DNA from: Nitrococcus mobilis Nb-231
Lineage (GTDB): Bacteria; Pseudomonadota; Gammaproteobacteria; Nitrococcales; Nitrococcaceae
NCBI RefSeq assembly: GCF_000153205.1
Contig: NZ_CH672427.1
Coordinates: forward strand, 2,753,006 to 2,817,005
DNA length: 64,000 nucleotides
Direction of reading: 5' to 3'
The number at the start of each line of letters is the position of its first letter. Position 1 is the first letter of the stretch. The notes below the pieces were generated by a model, which saw nothing but the letters and a program-made list of their open reading frames with translations, was not told the origin of the DNA and made no database searches. Made by a program: the position numbers and the translations under genes. Of the stretch, positions 56,669-64,000 are shown in pieces.

Positions 56669-57772
56669 ATGCCACGCAAATGGGTTAACTGTCCTGAGTG
56701 CGGGGTGCTCAACCGCTCAGGGGCGGCGACTTGCCGCATGTGCGGGGCAGCGGCCCGTGAATCGCGCATTCGCCCGGGAAGACGAGGCAAGCGGTTGCAC
56801 CGCACGGACTTCGTGGCGGCTGCCGCGGCCAATCGCCGCAACACCAACCGCTTGGTCCTGCTGCTGTTGCTGATCGGGGCTATTCTTGGTTACTTGCTTG
56901 GCTGGAGTTTGGAGCTCTACACCACTGCGGCTATGCGGCAGCATGGCGTAACCGTCTGGTATCTGAGTCCTTGGGGGGTGCGAGGAGCGTTGCTGCTAAC
57001 GGGTTTTGGCGTGCTCTGGATCGTGCTTGCTTTTCTCGTAGGTGATCGAATTGTGCTCGGCTTGGTTGGTGCGCGTGAGGTGGGTCGGGAGGAATTGCCT
57101 CAGCTTCATAATGTGGTGGAGGAGATGGCCATCGCCGCCGGCGTCCCCAAGCCTAGGGTCTATCTCATCGATACACCTGCTCTGAACGCGTTGGCTACAG
57201 GGTTGGATACACGGCGCTCGGCCATCGGTGTTACGCGCGGATTGCTCGATAAACTCGATCGTGACGAATTGCAGGGTGTTATCGGCCATGAGATGGGGCA
57301 TATCGTTAATCTGGACATGCGCTATGCCACGGCTGTAGGGATATTGGTTGGGTTGATCGCGCTGGTTGCCGATTTCGCCTTCCGGGCGCTTTATCTGCGT
57401 GGTGCCGGCCGACGTTTTGGTCGCGAGCGCTCAGGCGGCAGTGGCACCGTGATTGCGCTGCTTATGGTCTTGATTTTTGCAGCACTCGCCCCGGTATTTG
57501 CCAAGCTGGTGCAGATGGCGGTCTCAAGACAACGGGAATTTCTGGCCGATGCCACGAGCGTTCGCCTGACGCGTAATCCGCATGGCCTGATATCAGCTCT
57601 CGAGAAGCTTGCCGTGAGCGCGGAGCCCTTTCGGGGCGCCAACCGGGCTACCCAACACATGTTTATCGTCAACCCCTTGCGCAATTTCTCCGAGCAGGCC
57701 AGTCGTCTTTTTGCTACGCACCCGCCGATACCGGCACGGGTTCGGCGGTTGATGAACTTGAATGGCGATTGA
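56669..57772 (+). CDS. M48-family membrane metalloprotease with N-terminal zinc ribbon
   Basis: 367 residues. An N-terminal zinc-ribbon-like element uses Cys8, Cys11, Cys22 and Cys25 ('CPECGVLNRSGAATCRMC'). Two membrane helices (about 61-82, 105-127) precede the catalytic domain with HEMGH at 207-211 and a downstream Glu in 'REFLADATSVRLT', plus a further hydrophobic pair (about 220-240 and 255-275). This is the HtpX/M48B layout, which degrades damaged membrane proteins, but HtpX itself lacks the ribbon. Six bases after lemA, surely co-transcribed. Confidence 0.88.
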   Translation: MPRKWVNCPECGVLNRSGAATCRMCGAAARESRIRPGRRGKRLHRTDFVAAAAANRRNTNRLVLLLLLIGAILGYLLGWSLELYTTAAMRQHGVTVWYLSPWGVRGALLLTGFGVLWIVLAFLVGDRIVLGLVGAREVGREELPQLHNVVEEMAIAAGVPKPRVYLIDTPALNALATGLDTRRSAIGVTRGLLDKLDRDELQGVIGHEMGHIVNLDMRYATAVGILVGLIALVADFAFRALYLRGAGRRFGRERSGGSGTVIALLMVLIFAALAPVFAKLVQMAVSRQREFLADATSVRLTRNPHGLISALEKLAVSAEPFRGANRATQHMFIVNPLRNFSEQASRLFATHPPIPARVRRLMNLNGD

Positions 57773-57832
57773 TGTAAGTCCAGTGTGGGGGATGTTGGGG
57801 GGAAGCGAATCATAGGGAGGTGAACCAGGACG

Positions 57833-58285
57833 ATGTCTAGAGATGATCGACAGCTGGCATTGAGTGAGTTGCTGGCTCACTGCGAGGCTACGGTGCGGCG
57901 CTATCGTCACGCCGCTGACATTCTTGCAGGAAAGGATGGCGAAGCGGTGTTGCGGCGATTTGCCATTGAACGGGAGAGTTTGACCCAGCGCTTGCGCTAC
58001 CAAGTGCGTCAACTCGGGGGGCTGCCTGACACTGTCGATGCCGAGTGCGATACCTTCCAGATTCTGGACGAGCGTGTCATGGCCCGTCTGGCGGCGCGGG
58101 GCGCGAGCGCCTTATTGCGCAGCCGTATCGACGACGAGCAGCGTGTAATGGCGTTGACCAATGCGGCTCTCACTGGATTACTGCCCGAGTCGGTTCGCCA
58201 TATCCTCGAAGCCGCCCGCGAGGACGTTCGGCGCACGATCGATCTGCTCGCGCAGGAATCCGACCGTGCGGCTCAGCGTAACTGA
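57833..58285 (+). CDS. Four-helix ferritin-like DUF2383-type protein
   Basis: 150 residues, almost entirely helical. Pattern 'ALSELLAHCEATVRRYRHAA', 'AVLRRFAIERESLTQRLRYQ', 'RSRIDDEQRVMALTNAALTG' and 'LLPESVRHILEAAREDVRRT' resembles the DUF2383/PA2169 four-helix bundle. The family assignment is from the helix pattern and conserved Glu residues, not certain. It lies 60 bases after the M48 protease, with AGGGAGGTG before the ATG, and so completes a three-gene run with lemA. Confidence 0.55.
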   Translation: MSRDDRQLALSELLAHCEATVRRYRHAADILAGKDGEAVLRRFAIERESLTQRLRYQVRQLGGLPDTVDAECDTFQILDERVMARLAARGASALLRSRIDDEQRVMALTNAALTGLLPESVRHILEAAREDVRRTIDLLAQESDRAAQRN

Positions 58286-58473
58286 CGCGGGCCTGTGCTA
58301 TCGAAGAATAGGATAACTTTCCATAGCGACGCGCAGTCCGACTCCCTCGTGCGCCCGGAGAAAGTTTGGCCTAGCTGCAGTTCGTTTGATGTACGGGGTG
58401 AAAGCGTGTCGCAGCGGATACCAACACAGAGTGTCTTTCCGAAAAGGAGCTGCCCAGACGCCGTAATGTGGTG

Positions 58474-59370
58474 TCAATCGAGTCGACCGCCTTGCAGGAA
58501 CTGAATAATGCTGGAGAAATCGCGCCGGTCATTGCCGTTGGCGCAGTGCATGGCGTAGAGACTGGACGCCACCGATCCGAGGGGTGTCGATGTTCCCGAG
58601 GCAAGGGCGGCGTTCATAGCCAAAGCAAGATCCTTTGCCATGAGGTGGCTGAGGAAACCACCCTCATAACCTCGGGTGGCTGGGGTGTTCTCCATCAGTC
58701 CCGGCAATGGATTGTAGGCCTGCAACACCCAATTGTTGCCGGAACTTGAGCGCATGATCTCGGAGATTATGGCTGGGTTCAGTTCGTGAGCCACGGCCAA
58801 ATTTAGCGCTTCGCAAGTGCCAAGCATTAAAATTCCGAGCAGCATGTTATTACATATTTTGCCGAGCTGCCCGGCACCATGTCCACCGGCGTGAAAGACA
58901 TTCCTCCCCATCACCTCAAGAATTGGTCGGGCCGCCTCCAATGGCTGTGCCTCGCCTCCGACGATAAACGTTAGGGTGCCGGCCTGCGCGCCGGCGATGC
59001 CACCGGAGACAGGCGCATCCAGAAAGGCCAGCCCGCGCGAGTTGGCGGCTGCGGCGACGGCTCGGGCGTCCTCGGCGGCGATCGTGCTGCAGTCGATTAG
59101 CAGGGTGCCAGTGCTCACGCTGGCCAGAACTCGGCCGGTGCCTAGATAAAGGTCGCGAACCTGCTTGCCGGCCGGGAGCATGGAAATGACTACCGCAGCG
59201 TGCGCCACTGCTTGCGCCGCGGAACGTGCTGGGGTGGCGCCTTTGTCAGCAAGCTGTTGCATAGCCTCGGGAACGAGATCGAAGGCCACCAACCCATGCC
59301 CGGCCTTGAGCAGATTGACAGCCATCGGCGCACCCATATTGCCGAGACCGATGAACGCGATCTTTGCCAT
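58474..59370 (-). CDS. mmsB: 3-hydroxyisobutyrate dehydrogenase family oxidoreductase
   Basis: 298-residue beta-hydroxyacid dehydrogenase. NAD(P) loop 'IAFIGLGNMGAPMAVNLLKAG', substrate motif 'FLDAPVSGGIAGAQAGTLT', catalytic Lys region 'GAGQLGKICNNMLLGILMLG' and 'HLMAKDLALAMNAA' fit 3-hydroxyisobutyrate dehydrogenase well (valine breakdown). Tartronate semialdehyde reductase is a close relative that cannot be fully excluded; no other valine-catabolism gene is adjacent. Convergent with the DUF2383-like gene. Confidence 0.85.
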   Translation of the reverse strand: MAKIAFIGLGNMGAPMAVNLLKAGHGLVAFDLVPEAMQQLADKGATPARSAAQAVAHAAVVISMLPAGKQVRDLYLGTGRVLASVSTGTLLIDCSTIAAEDARAVAAAANSRGLAFLDAPVSGGIAGAQAGTLTFIVGGEAQPLEAARPILEVMGRNVFHAGGHGAGQLGKICNNMLLGILMLGTCEALNLAVAHELNPAIISEIMRSSSGNNWVLQAYNPLPGLMENTPATRGYEGGFLSHLMAKDLALAMNAALASGTSTPLGSVASSLYAMHCANGNDRRDFSSIIQFLQGGRLD

Positions 59371-59690
59371 GACGGCACCTCCTAGAACAACCTCGGTTGC
59401 TTCTTGCTAACACCCTCGGATTCGGTGCCCACACCTTGTGTAGTAGGGTTAAGCGTTGTTCAAAGTCCCTTGTATGGCAAGAGCTGTTGATCAGACGGCT
59501 CGCTACCCGGTTCAAACGTTGCGTGAGATTGGTTTTGGTGAGAATCCAGCGATCGGTAGGCGCTGGGGCAGAGTTATACGAGCCTTCTCGCGCCGCGCAT
59601 GTTCGTAATTGTGCACCTAAAAGACGAATCGTGCTTGCGCGTTGGGCTGTCAGGCGATCGATATGACATAGAGTCGGGTGTTGCGGGCCG

Positions 59691-59721
59691 AAAAAACTGG
59701 GGAAGCATTGCTGCCTCCCCA
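59691..59721 (-). terminator. Intrinsic terminator on the minus strand
   Basis: A 10-bp stem with one A-C mismatch (59698-59707 with 59712-59721) and a four-base loop is followed on the minus strand by CAGTTTTTT (six T, 59696-59691). It lies about 300 bases beyond the HAD phosphatase stop, too far to be its ordinary terminator unless a small RNA is also transcribed. Confidence 0.75.
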
Positions 59722-59914
59722 AATACGGTTCCCTGCTAAATAATAGCGCAGCCCGTTTACGCGCAGAATTACGAGCATCCTGGAGCGACGCTTGTGGAGG
59801 TTAAGCTGCCCGCAACGGACTTCCCTGTGGCGGATCGGGTCGTTGCGGGTTGTGTTTGATCCAACCGTTGCGGACTTGCATTACCAGGACGCCGCTATCC
59901 ACGCTGATTAACTT
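59697..59914 (-). ncRNA. Candidate small RNA or small-protein transcript
   Basis: Predicted from signals, not from family. A -10-like TACAAT on the minus strand (59926-59921) has a weak -35 (ACGGCA) 17 bases upstream, giving a start near 59914 and, with the terminator above, a transcript of about 217 bases. Inside, CCCGCAACG (59809-59817) and CGTTGCGGG (59841-59849) form a perfect 9-bp helix, and a further GTTGCGG copy (59868-59874) could pair alternatively. It also contains a 33-codon frame (GTG 59902 to stop 59801) without a clear ribosome site. Could instead be the 3' leader of the HAD gene transcript. Confidence 0.35.
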
Positions 59915-60022
59915 ACCGATATTGTATATAGACTCACTGACTGTGCCGTGGGTTCCGCGATCCAGCGGCTTTCCATATTTCGAGGGAAGACTGCGCTACA
60001 CAATGTTTTTGGGGGGTGGCTT

Positions 60023-60676
60023 TTACCGCAGGCTGATAATGGGCCAGCCGCGCTGTGCGGCTTGTTGGCGTAGCTCTGGGTCCGGATCGACTGCAACCGG
60101 ATAAGCGACGCGTTCCAACAGCGGGATATCATTGTGCGAATCACTGTAGAAGTAGCTGTCGGTGAGCTGATGTCCAGTATGTTTCGACCAAGCCTCGAGA
60201 GCCTTGATTTTGCCCTCACGGAAAGTCGGGATTCCTTGAATCGCCCCAGTGTAGCGTTCACCGGCCATTTCCGGGTCGGTGGCCAGCAGATGATCGATTC
60301 CAAACAAAGCCGCAATCGGCTCGGTCAAGAATCGATTGGTAGCGGTTATGATGAGTAATGTATCTCCTCGGTCGCGGTGTAATTCCACCAGTTCACGGCC
60401 TTGATCTAAAACGATTGGACGGATGTGCTCGTCGATGAACTGTGCCCGCCATGCTCGTAGTTGTCTTAGCTCATGCTGAGCCAGTGGTCTCAGCGCGAAG
60501 CGTAAATAGCCATGGATGTCTAAAGTGCCTGCCTGGTAGGCCTGGTAAAAACGTTCGTTCTCGGCAGTGTACTCGTTGCCGTCAACAATCTCTTTGTCTA
60601 CCAAGAAACGGCCCCAGAGGTAATCGCTATCGCCGGCAAGCAGCGTATTATCCAGATCGAAGATAGCTAGAGCCAC
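60023..60676 (-). CDS. HAD-IB family phosphatase (SerB-like)
   Basis: 217 residues from a GTG at 60676 that follows GGAG with 7-base spacing; ATGs at 60691 and 60715 are alternatives without good sites. Motif I 'AIFDLDNTLLAGDSD', motif II 'LLIITATNRFL', Lys in 'REGKIKALEAW' and motif III 'YFYSDSHNDIPLLERV' are complete. The order HAD phosphatase, rppH, ptsP matches a Pseudomonas locus in which this gene is annotated as a histidinol-phosphate or phosphoserine-type phosphatase; true substrate unknown. Divergent from rppH. Confidence 0.85.
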   Translation of the reverse strand: MALAIFDLDNTLLAGDSDYLWGRFLVDKEIVDGNEYTAENERFYQAYQAGTLDIHGYLRFALRPLAQHELRQLRAWRAQFIDEHIRPIVLDQGRELVELHRDRGDTLLIITATNRFLTEPIAALFGIDHLLATDPEMAGERYTGAIQGIPTFREGKIKALEAWSKHTGHQLTDSYFYSDSHNDIPLLERVAYPVAVDPDPELRQQAAQRGWPIISLR

Positions 60677-60821
60677 GTAGAATCTCCGCATGAGGGGTGA
60701 GGTGACCATAACCATTTAATAATATACGAAGTAAGCAAATGCAGCGGATGGAGATTTGGTACTATTCGTGCGCTTGTGAAAGAATAGAGTCAATATTCTC
60801 GGTTAACAGCCATATTTTTAA

Positions 60822-61370
60822 GTGATTGATTCTGAAGGGTTCAGACTTAATGTGGGAATTATCCTGAGCAATGCTTCGGGAGGGGTTTTTTGGGCTCGTC
60901 GGATTGGGCAGGATGCTTGGCAGTTTCCCCAGGGCGGCATCAATAAGCATGAGACGCCTATTGACGCGCTCTATCGCGAGCTTGACGAGGAGATCGGTCT
61001 TGAGCCCAGGCATGTGGAGGTGCTTGGCCGGACTGAAGGCTGGCTGCGCTATCGATTGCCACGCTATTTAATCCACCGCCGCCGCCGTCCGGTCTGCGTC
61101 GGTCAGAAGCAGGTATGGTATATGCTACGGCTGACAGGCTCGGATGAGGTCGTCCGGTTAGATGCTTGTGCGCAGCCGGAATTCGACGATTGGTGCTGGG
61201 TTCAATATTGGCGACCGGTCGATGAGGTGGTTTTCTTTAAACGACGCGTCTACGATCAAGCATTGACGCAACTGGCACCTTTATTGTTTCCCCAAGGGCC
61301 ACCACCGCGGCGACGGGAGCCGCGCGCACGCTTGCGGCATCCCTACAGCCGGCGTTACCGAGTACGGTAA
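60822..61370 (+). CDS. rppH: RNA pyrophosphohydrolase
   Basis: 182-residue Nudix enzyme removing pyrophosphate from 5'-triphosphate mRNA, which triggers decay. Starts with GTG ([17 protein letters not shown]), aligned with E. coli MIDDDGYRPNVGIVICN. Nudix box from '[20 protein letters not shown]' to 'IGL' is intact; 'WQFPQGG' precedes it. The C-terminus is rich in Arg/Pro. ptsP follows after 27 bases. Confidence 0.94.
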   Translation: MIDSEGFRLNVGIILSNASGGVFWARRIGQDAWQFPQGGINKHETPIDALYRELDEEIGLEPRHVEVLGRTEGWLRYRLPRYLIHRRRRPVCVGQKQVWYMLRLTGSDEVVRLDACAQPEFDDWCWVQYWRPVDEVVFFKRRVYDQALTQLAPLLFPQGPPPRRREPRARLRHPYSRRYRVR

Positions 61371-61397
61371 TCTGGCCCGCGCATAGGGCGAAGCTGA

Positions 61398-63665
61398 ATG
61401 CTTGAGATCCTCTACCGTATTGTCCAGGAGGTGAACGCTGCCAGAGATCTGGATCAGGCGCTCAATATCATTGTTGAGCGAGTGGCCACAGCAACGGTCT
61501 CGGATGTGTGTTCGGTCTATCTGGCGGCGGAGGATCTCGCCACTTTGATTCTCATGGCCACGCGTGGGCTCAATCCGGGCGTCGCCGGGCAGGTGCGGCT
61601 GCGGCTGCATGAGGGCTTGGTCGGTTTGGTTGCCGAGCGTGAGGAGCCGATCAATTTAGGCGACGCCGAGCTGCATCCTCGGTTTCGCTACATCCCGGAG
61701 ACAGGCGAGGAGCGCTTCCATGCTTTTCTCGGCGTCCCCATCATCCATTACCGCCAGTTGCTGGGTGTCTTAGTCGTTCAGCGCCAGGAGCGGCGCCGCT
61801 TTGATGACGACGAGGTCGCTTTCATGGTGACCATGGCGGCGCAGCTTGCCGGTGTGATCGCCTACGCTCAGGCAGTGGGCAGCATCGATGCTCCGCATTC
61901 GGGACGCCGCGCCGGGCCTATCCGGCCTTTGACCGGAGTAGCCGGCGCTGCGGGGGTTGCCATCGGTATCGGGCGGGTGATCTATGCTCCGATGGATTTT
62001 ACGGTGGCTCTAGATCGAGCCCCGGAAAGCGTTGAACTGGAGGAGGAGACATTTCTCAGCGCCGTGTGCTCAGTGCGCAAAGAGTTTTCGGAGCTCGGGG
62101 AGTGGCTCGCTGGCAGTGTGCCGGACAACGAGCAAATGCTCTTCGAAGTCTATTTGCACATTTTGGACGGCAACACTTTGGTAGAGGAGGTCCGGCGGCG
62201 GATCCGGGCCGGCCAATCGGCGGTGAACGCGGTCCGCGATGCCATTGCCGAACAGGTGCGACTGTTCGATGAAATGGAGGATCCCTACCTTCGCGAGCGC
62301 GCCAGCGACATCAGGGATATCGGTCGGCGATTGCTGATACAGCTGTCGGCCGTGGACAAGGACACGCGAAGCATACCGGAGCGAACCATTCTCGTCGGTC
62401 ATGAAATCAATGCCACCCAGCTTGCCGAGATCCCGCGCGACAAGCTGGCTGGTGTGGTTGCTGCAACCGGTTCGGTAAACTCGCACGTGGCGATCCTGGC
62501 GCGTGCTTTGGGTATTCCTGCCGTTATGGGCGTAGTCGATCTCAAGGCAGCTCAGTTGGAGGGACGCGAGCTGATCGTCGATGGCTACACGGGACGAATC
62601 TACGCTCAGCCCAGCCGGGCGGTGCGGCGGGAATATCGGCGTTTGATGCGTGAAGATGCCCAAATTTCGGAGCGCCTCAAAGAGCTCCAATCTTTGCCGG
62701 CGATGACTTTGGATGGCGTGAACATTGGCCTTTATGTCAACACCGGCTTGGTCGCGGACGTCAACTCCTCACTGGAAATCGGTTGCGATGGAGTGGGACT
62801 TCACCGCACCGAATTGCCCTTCATGATTCGCGATCGCTTCCCGGGCGAAGAGGAGCAGGTGCGGCTCTATCGCGAGCTGCTGCAAGCCTATGCGCCGCGG
62901 GTGGTTACCTTGCGTACCCTCGATATAGGGGGGGATAAGATGTTGTCTTACTTCCCCATTGCCGATGAGTATCCGTTACTGGGTTGGCGTGGCATACGAG
63001 TGATGTTGGACCATCCCGAAATTTTTATGACCCAACTACGCGCCATGCTCAGAGCCGATCTCGGGTTGGGCAACCTGCAGATCATGTTCCCTATGATCAG
63101 CCGCTTGGAAGAGGCGGAAGAAGCGGTACAGCTGGTGCAGCGTGCCCGCAAGCAGCTGCGCGAGGATGGGATGACGGTCAATAATCCGAAGCTCGGCGCT
63201 ATGATCGAGGTGCCAGCGGCTGTTTATCAGGCCGAGAGCCTGGCTAATCGACTCGATTTTCTCTCTATCGGCAGCAATGATTTGGCGCAATATCTCCTGG
63301 CCGTCGACCGCAACAACCCGCGGGTCGCGGCGCTCTATGATGAGTTGCACCCTGCCGTATTACGGGCGGTGAATTCGGTAGCCGAGGTCGGCTGTCAGGC
63401 CAACGTGCCGGTTTGCGTGTGCGGTGAAATGGCCGCGAATCCAGGTATTGCACCCTTGCTGCTTGCCATGCGGGTAAATGCTCTGAGTATGAGCCGCGCC
63501 AGTTTGCTGCGTGTAAAATGGGTGATACGCAGCTTCAGTTTCAGTGAGGCGAAGGAACTGCTAGGGCAGGCGCTTAGCATGGAGTATCCGGAAGAGGTGC
63601 GTGCTTTGGTTCGCAATGCACTGGAGGGTAAGGGCTTAGGTGGATTGATGCGAGCGGGAAAATAG
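61398..63665 (+). CDS. ptsP: PtsP, enzyme I of the nitrogen phosphotransferase system
   Basis: 755-residue PEP-protein phosphotransferase with an N-terminal GAF domain (about 1-160, starting 'LEILYRIVQEVNAARDLDQAL'), a phosphohistidine domain with His363 ('GSVNSHVAILARALGIPAVMG'), and a C-terminal PEP-binding TIM barrel ('GLHRTELPFMIRDRFPGEEE', 'TLRTLDIGGDK', 'SIGSNDLAQYLLAVDR', 'CVCGEMAANP'). It phosphorylates NPr and then EIIANtr, linking nitrogen and PEP status to potassium transport and stress regulation. NPr and EIIANtr genes are not in the window. Confidence 0.95.
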   Translation: MLEILYRIVQEVNAARDLDQALNIIVERVATATVSDVCSVYLAAEDLATLILMATRGLNPGVAGQVRLRLHEGLVGLVAEREEPINLGDAELHPRFRYIPETGEERFHAFLGVPIIHYRQLLGVLVVQRQERRRFDDDEVAFMVTMAAQLAGVIAYAQAVGSIDAPHSGRRAGPIRPLTGVAGAAGVAIGIGRVIYAPMDFTVALDRAPESVELEEETFLSAVCSVRKEFSELGEWLAGSVPDNEQMLFEVYLHILDGNTLVEEVRRRIRAGQSAVNAVRDAIAEQVRLFDEMEDPYLRERASDIRDIGRRLLIQLSAVDKDTRSIPERTILVGHEINATQLAEIPRDKLAGVVAATGSVNSHVAILARALGIPAVMGVVDLKAAQLEGRELIVDGYTGRIYAQPSRAVRREYRRLMREDAQISERLKELQSLPAMTLDGVNIGLYVNTGLVADVNSSLEIGCDGVGLHRTELPFMIRDRFPGEEEQVRLYRELLQAYAPRVVTLRTLDIGGDKMLSYFPIADEYPLLGWRGIRVMLDHPEIFMTQLRAMLRADLGLGNLQIMFPMISRLEEAEEAVQLVQRARKQLREDGMTVNNPKLGAMIEVPAAVYQAESLANRLDFLSIGSNDLAQYLLAVDRNNPRVAALYDELHPAVLRAVNSVAEVGCQANVPVCVCGEMAANPGIAPLLLAMRVNALSMSRASLLRVKWVIRSFSFSEAKELLGQALSMEYPEEVRALVRNALEGKGLGGLMRAGK

Positions 63666-63701
63666 ATGCTCGGCAAAACTGTGAACAGTAATGATTGTTA
63701 T

Positions 63702-63730
63702 TTGACATCGTGTTCATGGAGGATTACATT
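63702..63730 (+). promoter_or_regulatory. Sigma-70-type promoter of bfd
   Basis: -35 TTGACA (63702-63707), 17-base spacer, -10 TACATT (63725-63730). Predicted start about 63737, 22 bases before the ATG. The bases just upstream and over the -35 (TAATGATTGTTATTTGA) loosely resemble a Fur box, and bfd is Fur-controlled in many gammaproteobacteria, but the match is weak. Confidence 0.6.
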
Positions 63731-63758
63731 CTGCGTGTCGAGGATGGAGATCAAGAGC

Positions 63759-63962
63759 ATGTACATTTGCATTTGCCGTGCCGTTACCGATAAGGATATC
63801 CGCGCTGCCCTCGAAGAGGGCGCTTGTACGATGCGTGAGCTGCGTCAACGCCTTGGTGTATGCAGCGATTGTGGCAAATGCGGTCCACATGCGCGTAAGT
63901 TGCTTGTCGAGCACCGCGAGTTGCAACCCTCCTCAATGGACCTGGTCGTTCAACCGGCCTGA
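63759..63962 (+). CDS. bfd: Bacterioferritin-associated ferredoxin
   Basis: 67-residue [2Fe-2S] protein that reduces bacterioferritin iron to release it. Cluster ligands Cys4, Cys6, Cys38 and Cys41 ('MYICICRAV', 'CSDCGKCG') match E. coli Bfd numbering exactly; Cys23 and Cys35 are extra. Start ATG 63759 with GGAG ten bases upstream; the longer frame from 63666 runs through the promoter. Window ends 38 bases after the stop; no bacterioferritin gene seen. Confidence 0.93.
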   Translation: MYICICRAVTDKDIRAALEEGACTMRELRQRLGVCSDCGKCGPHARKLLVEHRELQPSSMDLVVQPA

Positions 63963-64000
63963 AGCGCGTTGAGTCCGTGTCCCGTACTAGGGCCTGTTGA

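Larger units (their letters stand above)
59371..60022. other. 652-base region without a recognised gene
   Basis: Contains a minus-strand terminator (59691-59721) and, to its right, a structured stretch that may be a small RNA or small gene (see separate entries). The left part (59371-59690) shows nothing I can name. Candidate frames there lack ribosome sites and family resemblance. Confidence 0.5.

Noticed and set aside
59397..59666. 89-codon plus-strand frame between mmsB and the HAD gene
   Set aside because: No ribosome site, Arg/Cys-rich random-like composition, no recognisable motif.

Overview
The window is a roughly 60% GC, gene-dense bacterial chromosome segment. Gene content and order point to a gammaproteobacterium, most likely an autotrophic or phototrophic member of the Chromatiales/Ectothiorhodospiraceae (Halorhodospira- or Nitrococcus-like). 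The signs are a Pil-Chp type IV pilus chemosensory cluster, prmA-fis-purH-purD, rpe-gph-trpEGDC, a HAD phosphatase next to rppH-ptsP, and a tkt-gap-pgk-pyk block typical of Calvin-cycle organisms. The taxon is inference; no rRNA or tRNA gene is present to settle it.

Layout. 1-9.1 kb: twitching/surface-sensing chemosensory operon (pilH end, pilI, pilJ, chpA, chpC-like); pilK and chpB are not present between pilJ and chpC. 9.2-12.2 kb, minus strand: the methyl cycle, metK then ahcY, with an S-adenosylhomocysteine riboswitch ahead of ahcY. 12.7-18.8 kb: tkt, gap, pgk, pyk. 18.9-20.5 kb: purC and moaB, divergent. 20.8-25.1 kb: an AT-richer quorum-sensing island (luxR, a long spacer with a lux box, luxI) followed by a PAS-GGDEF-EAL cyclic-di-GMP enzyme. 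25.3-32 kb: rpe-gph-trpE-trpG-trpD-trpC plus a MetF-like protein. 32-40 kb: mixed single genes (membrane protein, glcD-type oxidase, tpm, DUF1269, yfaZ, O-methyltransferase, cpdA, a tail-anchored coiled-coil protein, rubredoxin). 40-46.8 kb: thiE, hemL, mpl, a small membrane protein, cfa, and a pyrophosphate-type phosphofructokinase. 47.3-50.8 kb: membrane pyrophosphatase hppA, soluble ppa, and a cobalamin adenosyltransferase. 51-55.8 kb: a conserved unknown gene, prmA-fis-purH-purD. 56-58.3 kb: lemA (behind a hexanucleotide repeat), an M48 protease with a zinc ribbon, and a DUF2383-like protein. 58.5-64 kb: a 3-hydroxyisobutyrate-type dehydrogenase, HAD phosphatase, rppH, ptsP and bfd.

How it fits together. 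The carbon genes serve sugar-phosphate interconversion and, with gph (2-phosphoglycolate salvage), fit a Calvin cycle. pfp, hppA and ppa form a pyrophosphate economy in which PPi can drive glycolysis/gluconeogenesis or ion pumping, or be hydrolysed. Surface sensing (Pil-Chp), quorum sensing (LuxIR), c-di-GMP turnover and cAMP turnover (cpdA) all sit in this window and could jointly control a surface-attached lifestyle.

No CRISPR array, intact insertion sequence, prophage, rRNA or tRNA gene was found. The most notable non-coding signals are the SAH riboswitch, a perfect 20-bp lux box, a TCAAGC hexanucleotide array upstream of lemA, and two minus-strand intrinsic terminators that imply unannotated or extended transcripts.
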